This document shows, piece after piece, positions 15,526 through 22,089 of a DNA stretch of 22,959 bases. Made by a program: the position numbers and the translations under genes. The first letter of the stretch is position 1. Every line of letters starts with the position of its first letter. The notes beneath the pieces were generated by a model. It had not been told where the DNA came from. It saw nothing but the letters and a program-made list of their open reading frames with translations, and ran no database searches. This DNA is from Treponema sp. (GTDB taxonomy: Bacteria > Spirochaetota > Spirochaetia > Treponematales > Breznakiellaceae), in the NCBI GenBank assembly GCA_031264475.1, contig JAISEA010000064.1, forward strand, positions 1 to 22,959, in the 5' to 3' direction.

Positions 15526-16326
15526 TTATTGGGCAGACAGTTCTTTCGCGCGTCTCAGCGCCGCATCTACAGCGCCCATCACAAGACCGCGAAAAGCGCC
15601 TTTCTCCAGAGCTTCCACACCCACAATGGTCGTGCCCGCCGGTGAAGTTACCATATCCTTGAGCTCCCCCGGATGCTTACCCGTCTCTTTAAGCAGGGCG
15701 CTCGCGCCCAGAACCGTCTGCACGGCAAACTTGAGGGCTTTGTCGCGGGCAAGCCCCGCCTTTACCCCGCCGTCCGCAAGCGCCTCGATAAACAGAGAGA
15801 CAAACGCCGGCGCAGAACCAGAAAGCGCCGTAACCGCATCAAAGTACTTCTCGTCCATAAGCTCCACGATTCCCGACTGCGAAAGAAGCGCCGCCGCATC
15901 AGCCTTCTGCCTTTCGTCAACTTGAGGCGATAAGGCAAGCGCTATGACCCCTTGCCCGATGAGAGCCGGGACATTCGGCATGATGCGTACTACAGGCTGT
16001 TCCTTACACGTCCGTTCTTGAATCCCCGAAATCGTGCACCCAGCCGCCATTGACACAAGAACCGTCGGCTTCTTCTTGAGCGTAGGCGCGATTTCATCCA
16101 AAACAGCGCCTAAAACCTGCGGCTTTACCGCCAGAAATACAAAGTCCGCCCTAACGACCGCCTCTGTATTTGATGGAACAACCTGCGCACCCAACGCCAC
16201 AGCCGCGCTCTTCGCCTTGTCCGCCTCTACGTCTGTAAAGCAGATATTCTCTCCGCCTACGACAACCGCCGCGCCTTTCATCAACGCGGTTCCCATGTTC
16301 CCACTGCCTATACACGCAATATTCAT
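15526..16326 (-). CDS. proC: pyrroline-5-carboxylate reductase
   Basis: 266 residues, normal family length. GGGAGGAAACG leads to the ATG at 16326. The Rossmann motif GSGNMGTALMKG starts at residue 7, and VFLAVKPQ is at about residue 69. The C-terminal signature includes LSGSAPAFVSLFIEALADGG and SPAGTTIVGVEALEKG. The enzyme reduces 1-pyrroline-5-carboxylate to L-proline with NAD(P)H, the last step of proline synthesis, in the cytoplasm. It lies 25 bp after the ompA-like gene and 18 bp before the NusG-II gene, so a four-gene operon is likely. Confidence 0.95.
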   Translation of the reverse strand: MNIACIGSGNMGTALMKGAAVVVGGENICFTDVEADKAKSAAVALGAQVVPSNTEAVVRADFVFLAVKPQVLGAVLDEIAPTLKKKPTVLVSMAAGCTISGIQERTCKEQPVVRIMPNVPALIGQGVIALALSPQVDERQKADAAALLSQSGIVELMDEKYFDAVTALSGSAPAFVSLFIEALADGGVKAGLARDKALKFAVQTVLGASALLKETGKHPGELKDMVTSPAGTTIVGVEALEKGAFRGLVMGAVDAALRRAKELSAQ

Positions 16327-16351
16327 CGTTTCCTCCCACAGTCTTCGGCTG

Positions 16352-17554
16352 TTATTCCAAAATAGTGATTTCTACCCGCCGATTTTGAGCGCGTCCTGCA
16401 TCAGTTGCATTGTCGCCAAGCGGTTTTGTTCCTCCCCAGCCCTTGAACAAGAACCGATCTTCCGCAATCCCCCGCGCGATCATTTCACTTATCATGCGTT
16501 TCGCGCGAAGTGTTGAAAGATTCATCTCCGCCGCGACCTGTCCTACGGACGCAGTATGCCCTTCCACTAAGAAAGTCCTATCAGGGAACTGTTTCAACGC
16601 TTGGGCGATGAGGTCGAGTCGTACGGCTTCCTGCGACAGGAATTCATCGGAATCTGGCTTGAAACGGACGTCTTTCATAGAGAGTTGTATTCCTTCTGGG
16701 AGTTCAACGATGTCTATGCCTTCAATAAGGGTGGACGGGATTTCCTCTTCAGTCTTTTTCGTCTGCTTGGCAAGAGTCGTAATGATCGCCTTCCTGTCCA
16801 TGGGGATGATGTTCTCGGTGAAAATCAGGGTGAAGCCGCGAAACCTGACGGAAGAGCCGTCTTTCAAGAAGAAGGTCTCGTCAAGTTGGTCGCGCATGAA
16901 TACGAGTAAGCCGTCTTTAACGCGGACGAGTATGTCTACATCGTGTACGTCTTGTATGCGTGTAAAATCCGCGTGGTCAACGCCGACTCCGCCGTTCTTG
17001 CTTGAGAACTTCGCTTTTATGCGGTAAACGTCAACGCCTTTGTACTCTTCAACGCCTTGATAGGTATATTCGGCGACGATAGGAACGATAGCCATCTGTC
17101 CTGAATTGAGCGGGTCAACGGCGCGTCTGCCTTCCGCAACCCACTTTGAGCCGAGCGGCGTTTTATTTGCCGGGAAAATAGGAAAATCACGGAAGCTAGG
17201 AAACCCGTTGTCTTCTTCCAATGTATAGCCGCCGTTGGCGCTTATGCGGAAACGGGCGGGGACTATGGCGTTCACCGCTCTGGCGCTCCGCCGCATATCG
17301 CGGAGGGTTTCCTCCAGAACGATGAAGTTACCCTGATACAGAAGCCCGTCTTCAGCCGCGCTGTCTTGGGTCGGCAAGATAGACGCCCTTGCCTCGTGGT
17401 AAACATGTCCTATATATTTCCCATTGTCATAGCGGGACCAATCCGAACGCTCGACAAACGAGTAGGGCGCGGACGCTTTCATAGGAGAGAAAACAGCGTC
17501 TTGCGCGGAAACAAAGCCGCAAATGAATAGTAAAGCCACAATAAAGCGATACAT
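16352..17554 (-). CDS. exported OmpA-family peptidoglycan-associated protein
   Basis: 400 residues from ATG 17554. The frame is open to 17677, but that part overlaps a dispersed repeat. The signal peptide is MYRFIVALLFICGFVSAQDA, with likely cleavage at VSA-QD. Residues about 20-270 form a beta-rich N-terminal domain of unknown type. The OmpA-like domain fills the last ~115 residues: VRFKPDSDEFL, LVEGHTASVG, LSTLRAKRM, GWGGTKPLGDN and NATDAGRAQNRRVEI, including the Asp and Arg that bind diaminopimelate-type peptidoglycan. It probably links the outer envelope to the cell wall. No ribosome binding site is visible: a TATGAT box ends only 6 nt before the ATG, so the mRNA may be leaderless. It is first in the unit with proC. 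Confidence 0.88.
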   Translation of the reverse strand: MYRFIVALLFICGFVSAQDAVFSPMKASAPYSFVERSDWSRYDNGKYIGHVYHEARASILPTQDSAAEDGLLYQGNFIVLEETLRDMRRSARAVNAIVPARFRISANGGYTLEEDNGFPSFRDFPIFPANKTPLGSKWVAEGRRAVDPLNSGQMAIVPIVAEYTYQGVEEYKGVDVYRIKAKFSSKNGGVGVDHADFTRIQDVHDVDILVRVKDGLLVFMRDQLDETFFLKDGSSVRFRGFTLIFTENIIPMDRKAIITTLAKQTKKTEEEIPSTLIEGIDIVELPEGIQLSMKDVRFKPDSDEFLSQEAVRLDLIAQALKQFPDRTFLVEGHTASVGQVAAEMNLSTLRAKRMISEMIARGIAEDRFLFKGWGGTKPLGDNATDAGRAQNRRVEITILE

Positions 17555-17560
17555 TCCCCA

Positions 17561-17589
17561 ATCATACCAAAACACCCACATTTCCACAA
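17561..17589 (-). promoter_or_regulatory. possible promoter of the ompA-like gene (leaderless geometry)
   Basis: TTGTGG (17589-17584, weak) and TATGAT (17566-17561) with a 17-bp spacer, the -10 box 6 nt before the ATG. Predicted transcription would start at or next to the start codon. The boxes abut dispersed repeat copy B. Confidence 0.35.
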
Positions 17590-17700
17590 CCACCCGAAGG
17601 CTGTTTAAATACTTCACAATGGGTGTTGTCCGAAAAGGGGCGCCGCTTCCACTGTCCTGACGGTTACGCTTGTACACAAGCGGAACCTACTCGTTGTTTG
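17590..17700 (-). repeat. dispersed palindromic element, copy B (inverted)
   Basis: Reverse complement of copy A at 13819-13925, with the shared hairpin GGTTCCGCTTGT / ACAAGCGTAACC, GTGGAAGCGGC and a GTGAAGTATTTAAACAGCC tail. It lies directly upstream of the ompA-like gene. A partial third copy follows at 17737-17772 (ACTTCACAATG, TTGTTGTCCG, CGCCGCT). Confidence 0.75.
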
Positions 17701-17736
17701 AAGGTGGGACACGGGGCAGGCTTCGGGTGTCAGACA

Positions 17737-17772
17737 ACTTCACAATGCTTGTTGTCCGGAAGGGATCGCCGC
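17737..17772 (-). repeat. partial copy of the dispersed palindromic element
   Basis: Repeats the ACTTCACAATG / TGTTGTCCG / CGCCGCT segment of copy B about 130 bp further on. The remaining stretch 17773-17907 is AT-rich and shows no gene. Confidence 0.6.
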
Positions 17773-17907
17773 TGACCCCGACAGGCGCAGTATCTTAAAA
17801 GGTGTCAGTTAGATGCAGTACAATTTTGTTTTTCTTTAGTAATTTTATTTTTAACTTATTGGAGACGCCGACAAAATGTTCTCGCCGCCGCCTCCGTCTT
17901 TTCCCGT

Positions 17908-19237
17908 TTATTCTGTTCCAGTATGCCATACGTCGTCAGCATAGTATATGTATTCCGTATCGGTGAAATTATCCATGTTTATCCCAGCAGTTGCTTCCAA
18001 TGCGCTTTTCGGACCAAAAGCAAACACGGTCTGTCCTTCTTTCGCGGAAACAAACGTCGAACCGGGGTAACCGCCGACATACACATCATCATAAAAAAGC
18101 ATCATTGTTTCCGCCGGAATCGTTGTCGGCAGATCGGTAAATCCAGCATTCTGAAGAGATGCAAGCTTCGTCGCGTTTGTCGGTGTTTGAGGATGTCCTT
18201 TGTAAAACAAATTATACTCATCTCCGTAGCGTGTTTCTACCTGTTCGAGCAGATCGGGGATTAAGACCGCTCCTGTCTGGTATAGCGTTGAGTCTTGCTC
18301 GTAATTAGTATAAGTGCCGAGAAGCAGGAGCGTTTTTTTGCCGTTGCCTTGATCAAATTGCGCGGAAACGCTTTCGTTTTCAGCCTCTCCCCAGCGCAAT
18401 TTCAGCATATATTCCAGCGCTTTCATTTCACCCCCCCCCCCCAGCTTTCACTGTAGCTACTTTCTGTCCGATTGTCCTTTCAACGATTTTCCCCTCGTCT
18501 ATGAAGGCTTGCACCTCGTCCCGCAATGCTTCGGGCATAGCGTTTTTGAAGGCTTCGGCGTTATAAATATTCCACACCGCATTATCAAGATGATTAAGAA
18601 CGGCGAGCGGGTAATACAAATCAAGCGGGAAACGCCCGTCAGGATGATTAAACAAATCAGCCCATGAGGTGCCGGCGGCGGCTCTTTTAAACGCCTCGTC
18701 AACGGCGGCGCAATCCGCGTCATAGAGAGCCTGCGCGTCCGTAACATCGGCGGCCGTGTATCGGTTTACCGGACCGTAAATCGCTCCGTCCAAATAGAGG
18801 TTTACCGTATACCTCGTTTCAGGTATCCCGTTTGCCGCCATGCCGTCTAAAATCAAACCCATCTCGCGGTCGCATAGATAAAGGTTAAACTTCGTTTCCC
18901 TGTCCGCCTGTACCCGAACAAAATTAATATACGCGGTTTTATCAACTGTGAAAAAATCGCCGTTTCCGGTCTTTACCGCACCGGGCAGAAGATACACATT
19001 TTCCGGCAGTTTGTCATAATCAAACGTATTTTTACGCTCAATGGCGACAAATGTGGGATTCTCGTTTATCTCAAAAATCGAAAGCGCGAAATCCAATACT
19101 GGATAGGTGGCGTTAATCATGGCGATGTTAACCGTTTCATAAAACGGAACTTCCAACAGTTCCTCGTCAGTATCCGAGCAACTCGCAAAAACCAGACAGA
19201 GTACCAATACTCCATTCAATAAAGCACGTCTTTTCAT
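17908..19237 (-). CDS. phase-variable GT80-type sialyltransferase lipoprotein, in the OFF frame as read
   Basis: AAAAGGAG 7 nt upstream supports ATG 19237. The signal MKRRALLNGVLVLCLVFASC has a lipobox at C20. With 12 G (18431-18442) translation stops at TGA 18428 after 269 residues. The downstream frame continues from GEMKALEYM to TAA at 17908. Removing one G (or adding two) joins them into 442 residues. The joined product resembles PM0188/GT80 sialyltransferases: NLYLDGA at 146-152 (D150 likely catalytic base; known enzymes have LYDDGS), FYKGHP at 344-349 (H348 likely general acid and CMP-binding) and VGGYPGSTF at 387-395 (known enzymes have VGGVASSLYF). The family transfers sialic acid from CMP-Neu5Ac to galactosides, and several members are lipoproteins. 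The acceptor here is unknown. Confidence 0.75.
18431..18442. repeat. G12/C12 contingency tract inside the sialyltransferase gene
   Basis: Twelve C on the plus strand (G in the gene). The two coding halves on either side differ by one frame, and 1330 minus 1 is divisible by three, so 11 (or 14) G restores one ORF. Confidence 0.93.
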
Positions 19238-19322
19238 TTCTTTTCTCCTTTTATATCTGAAAAGCATTTGATATATAATGCTTATTGAACCCTTGTTCTA
19301 ATAAGATTATATCCTTGTATGG

Positions 19323-19351
19323 ATAATATATCCCTTTTGTTTTCTTGTCAA
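19323..19351 (-). promoter_or_regulatory. consensus promoter of the sialyltransferase gene
   Basis: TTGACA (19351-19346) and TATTAT (19328-19323) with a 17-bp spacer, nearly perfect sigma70 form. The leader of about 80 nt includes AAGCATT / AATGCTT, a possible 7-bp hairpin near 19263-19285. Confidence 0.75.
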
Positions 19352-19401
19352 GCAATTTTTTCAAACAATTCAGCCTCAAGCGCGCATTACTTTGGTCTAC
19401 A

Positions 19402-19435
19402 TCGGATATACCACCCACATGGGCGGTATATCCGA
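19402..19435. terminator. 34-nt hairpin after the 214-aa gene
   Basis: Two 16-nt arms, TCGGATATACCACCCA and TGGGCGGTATATCCGA, pair with one mismatch and a 2-nt loop. It lies 28 bp beyond the stop at 19463 and about 50 bp upstream of the sialyltransferase promoter, so it probably insulates the two units. No strong U-tract is visible on the minus strand. Confidence 0.6.
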
Positions 19436-19462
19436 AAAAGCCTCGCGCTGTTGCCTGTCCGA

Positions 19463-20107
19463 CTAGGCTATCACGCGGCTTTGGATCGGCGACGGCGGTC
19501 CAAGTTTGCCCTTCTCGTTCTCCCAGCACAGCACGATGTAGAGCGTCTCGCCCAACTGCGTGTCCTCGAAGGTGAGTAACTCACGCGGGCGGGTGAGCAG
19601 TTTACTGCTGGTCAGCTCTTTGTGGGTTGTGGGCACGCTTCCACCCACCTTGTAGAAGGCGACCGCGCCGTTGTAGCGCGGCGGTCGGCTGGGGTGTTTC
19701 ACGATGATTTGCAGGTATTCGCCGCCCTCCAGCGTGAAGGGAACCACCTCCGTGGGGTCAGGCACATCGGTGCGGATGTGGTCTTTTTTCTGAAGCCCGA
19801 AGTCCAGCAGGATTTCCGGGGTTACCGCTTCCAACGGGTCCGCGTCGAGGTAGGCTTTTTTGATCTTGCGAATGTTTTTCACCAAGTCCGCGCGCTTGTC
19901 GTTGCGGTTTTCGCGGTCAATCGGGCCCGCATTGGGAGCGTCGGCGGCATGACAAGCCGCGGTGTAGGTGGACAATTTCGTGGTGTTGTCGGTTACGAGC
20001 GCGGCGGGGATGCCCAGCACAGTCGCATAGGTAGTCGCCCCCGCATTGAAGGTGATGGCGAAAGCAAGGAATTCCGCGTGTGTGGCGGAAAAGACGTCAT
20101 TACTCAT
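19463..20107 (-). CDS. uncharacterised 214-aa protein with possible fibronectin-III-like C-terminus
   Basis: AAAGGAG 7 nt before the ATG at 20107, and a promoter at 20135-20164. No signal peptide. Residues 1-110 are helical with an alanine-threonine-rich stretch (NAGATTYATVLGIPAALV) and a charged region (DRENRNDKRADLVKNIRK). Residues about 115-214 are beta-rich, with GGEYLQIIVKHPSRPPRY, GAVAFYKVGG and a final LGPPSPIQSRVIA, similar in feel to an Fn3-type sandwich. I believe similar proteins recur in spirochetes and Bacteroidetes, but I cannot name a family. It stands alone between two hairpin-bounded repeat zones. Function unknown. Confidence 0.7.
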   Translation of the reverse strand: MSNDVFSATHAEFLAFAITFNAGATTYATVLGIPAALVTDNTTKLSTYTAACHAADAPNAGPIDRENRNDKRADLVKNIRKIKKAYLDADPLEAVTPEILLDFGLQKKDHIRTDVPDPTEVVPFTLEGGEYLQIIVKHPSRPPRYNGAVAFYKVGGSVPTTHKELTSSKLLTRPRELLTFEDTQLGETLYIVLCWENEKGKLGPPSPIQSRVIA

Positions 20108-20134
20108 AGATTACTCCTTTTGATTATTTGAAAA

Positions 20135-20164
20135 ATAGTACACCTTTCTGGTGTGAAACGTCAA
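20135..20164 (-). promoter_or_regulatory. promoter of the 214-aa protein gene
   Basis: TTGACG (20164-20159) and TACTAT (20140-20135) with an 18-bp spacer. The leader is about 20 nt and contains AAAGGAG. Confidence 0.55.
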
Positions 20165-20293
20165 CCCCTTTCGGAAGGAAATTATTACCGACATATCAGC
20201 AAAGCGTAAAGAGGAAAAGGACGAAGATCCATCCGAGGGACAAATGGGCGGCGGTGTCAGGGCGGCAGTGTCAGACGTGTCAAGGGCTTTCGC

Positions 20294-20398
20294 CGACGTG
20301 TCGGCAAAATTTTTCCTCTGAAGGAAAATCTTTTTCCTCCGAAGGAAAACTTTTTTCCTCCGAAGGAAAATTCTTTCTCTCTGAAGAGATTGTTTTGC
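20294..20398. repeat. short 21-bp palindromic array (TTTTCCTCCGAAGGAAAA type)
   Basis: Corresponding bases of successive units fall at 20294, 20315, 20336, 20357 and 20378, all 21 bp apart. Three units have TTTTCCT(C/T)(C/T)GAAGGAAAA, a 7-bp-arm palindrome. The last is degenerate, and the first holds another palindrome in register (GCCGACGTGTCGGC). It lies 130-230 bp upstream of the promoter at 20135-20164. Confidence 0.8.
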
Positions 20399-20523
20399 CC
20401 TTATGAGAATAAGTCTTGCTCTGCAAAGGAAAAAGCCTGCCGATTGGAGAGTGGCTCATGTTAAGCGCAAAAACGTGGGATCACTGCGATTGTGGTAACG
20501 GGGGATAGTTGAGGGGGGTGGCG

Positions 20524-20564
20524 GAATACCCGCCCCTTTAAAACCTGCTGTGCGGGGGCGGGTA
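20524..20564. repeat. hairpin abutting dispersed element copy 2
   Basis: ATACCCGCCCC and GGGGCGGGTAT are perfect 11-bp arms around a roughly 18-nt loop. The right arm overlaps the start of the 75-bp element. The rest of 20400-20520 shows no gene or repeat I recognise. Confidence 0.65.
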
Positions 20565-20635
20565 TGGAGACAGGGGGGCGCACCACAGGGTGGACCGTGT
20601 GCCATCCTCCGTTTAGGGAAAGATGCGCCCCCCTC
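20561..20635. repeat. 75-bp dispersed element, copy 2
   Basis: Same length and order as copy 1 (13696-13770). Arms AGGGGGGCGCA (20572-20582) and TGCGCCCCCCT (20624-20634) are a perfect 11-bp inverted repeat. It ends 13 bp after the stop of the TPR gene and may act as its terminator. Confidence 0.8.
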
Positions 20636-20647
20636 TTTATTTAGCCT

Positions 20648-22009
20648 CTATTTCTTTGTGTCGCTGGATTGAGTATAGGATTCGATGTTCTTTAGAATTG
20701 AAGCAAATCTCGTTTTTTCTATCAGGTCAATGAGTCGGGCTTCGGTAAAGCGTTTTGCCTCGTCGCTGAATGTGCCGAATGTGATACAGATGCCTTTACC
20801 TGCCTTGAGTTCCTTGAGATGCGACTGGAAATCCCGTAAGATCAGCTCGCCGACAACCCCCTGCGTTCTGATGAATCGAAACATGACGATGTCCGCCCAT
20901 TTCGGGGTATTCACGTCCGCGGTTATGTCAATCCAATCGTTTCGTGTTACCGCAATGTCGGTGATTTTTACCTTAGCCTTGATGTGATACGCCATTACGA
21001 CTTTTCGGCAGAGCGCCACAAAATCCGCGGAGGAACCCATCAGGAATATTTGAAGATTCTTATTGGAATTGAGTTCCTGATACTGAGTTATGAGTGCGGC
21101 AACGTCTTTATATGTCGGGTTGTCGTTATGTATCTGCCTTAAAAGAGGCAGGACTTTGGGGATGTCGTTTAGCGTTATGTAGCAGGCGGCTAATTTATAG
21201 CGCAGTTCCATTAGAATATCGATCTTTATGTCGTCGTGCTTCAGACCAATTTCAAAGTCTTCAATAGCTTTGTTGTATTGGCGTTGGTCTGTGTGGATAT
21301 TGCCAGCGAAAAGCGACGCGCTTGCGCCCATTGCCGGATCCAGACGCAGGTGCATGAAAATCTTCAATGCCTGTTCTACCTGCCCCGCCTCAAAGTAACA
21401 TTCACCCAGCACGTAGAGAGATTCTTTATTGTTCGGTTCAAGGTCTATAGCTTCACGGATGAAAGTCATAGCTTCCTTATGTTTGTTCATCTTGAAACAG
21501 GCATATCCCAAATATCGGAGATTCGCCGTATTTTCAGGGTTCGTAATGCGGGCGCTCTGGAGAAACGTTACCGCCTTCTCGTAATTATTCTTCTGGAACT
21601 CTAGGAAACCTAGGTTAAAATTGACTTCAAAGTCGCTTTGCTTTAATGAACGCGCCACAACGAGACTCTTATACGCTATATCCGTAAATCCCAGCTTCAA
21701 GGCGCATATACCATGGTTCAGATATACGGTGAATTCTTCATTACTACCACCTACTTCGGTGAGAGTTCCGTAAGCTTTGTAGGCATTTTCCCACGCTTCT
21801 TGATGATAATAATAACTCGCTATCGCGAGAAGGGCTTGAGGGTCCTTAGGATTTAGAGCAAGTCTCTTATTCGCCTCTTTGAAAGAGGCGACGACCCCCT
21901 TTGAAACTTTTCTACCGCCCCGGCCTGTTTTCATATGAGTCGCTATAAGTATAAATATAATAACAATAGTGATAAGCAAGATAGCAACAATAAGTAAAGG
22001 AATAAGCAT
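20648..22009 (-). CDS. membrane-anchored TPR protein with Mrr-like C-terminal domain
   Basis: 453 residues from ATG 22009. One transmembrane anchor (residues 2-23, MLIPLLIVAILLITIVIIF) places the rest probably in the cytoplasm. About seven TPR units span residues 43-310, e.g. FEVNFNLGFLEFQKNNYEKA and LYVLGECYFEAGQVEQALKI. Residues about 318-440 resemble an Mrr-type restriction-endonuclease fold: DWIDITADVN, ADIVMFRFIRTQGVVGELIL, then KGICITFGTFSDEAKRF. The usual QxK of the active site appears as RFI, so it is probably not a nuclease. The frame is open upstream through the 42-bp repeats, but there is no ribosome binding site there. A GATAAT box ends 6 nt before the ATG, suggesting a leaderless message. 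Likely a scaffold or sensing protein. Role unknown. Confidence 0.8.
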   Translation of the reverse strand: MLIPLLIVAILLITIVIIFILIATHMKTGRGGRKVSKGVVASFKEANKRLALNPKDPQALLAIASYYYHQEAWENAYKAYGTLTEVGGSNEEFTVYLNHGICALKLGFTDIAYKSLVVARSLKQSDFEVNFNLGFLEFQKNNYEKAVTFLQSARITNPENTANLRYLGYACFKMNKHKEAMTFIREAIDLEPNNKESLYVLGECYFEAGQVEQALKIFMHLRLDPAMGASASLFAGNIHTDQRQYNKAIEDFEIGLKHDDIKIDILMELRYKLAACYITLNDIPKVLPLLRQIHNDNPTYKDVAALITQYQELNSNKNLQIFLMGSSADFVALCRKVVMAYHIKAKVKITDIAVTRNDWIDITADVNTPKWADIVMFRFIRTQGVVGELILRDFQSHLKELKAGKGICITFGTFSDEAKRFTEARLIDLIEKTRFASILKNIESYTQSSDTKK

Positions 22010-22015
22010 AATTTT

Positions 22016-22044
22016 ATTATCGGTAGATAATAAGAAACAGGCAA
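22016..22044 (-). promoter_or_regulatory. possible promoter of the TPR gene (leaderless geometry)
   Basis: TTGCCT (22044-22039) and GATAAT (22021-22016) with a 17-bp spacer. The -10 box is 6 nt from the ATG, the same geometry as at the ompA-like gene. Confidence 0.4.
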
Positions 22045-22089
22045 GTAAAATCTGTACCGTCTGAATGCCACCACAGGCAGGGCGCGGGC

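Noticed and set aside
19251..19529. Minus-strand ORF spanning the hairpin and the sialyltransferase promoter
   Set aside because: It overlaps the 3' end of the 214-aa gene, covers a terminator and a consensus promoter, and shows no protein features.
20128..20406. Plus-strand ORF reading SSEGK repeats
   Set aside because: It is the translation of the 20294-20398 palindromic array, starts inside a minus-strand promoter, and has no convincing start signal.
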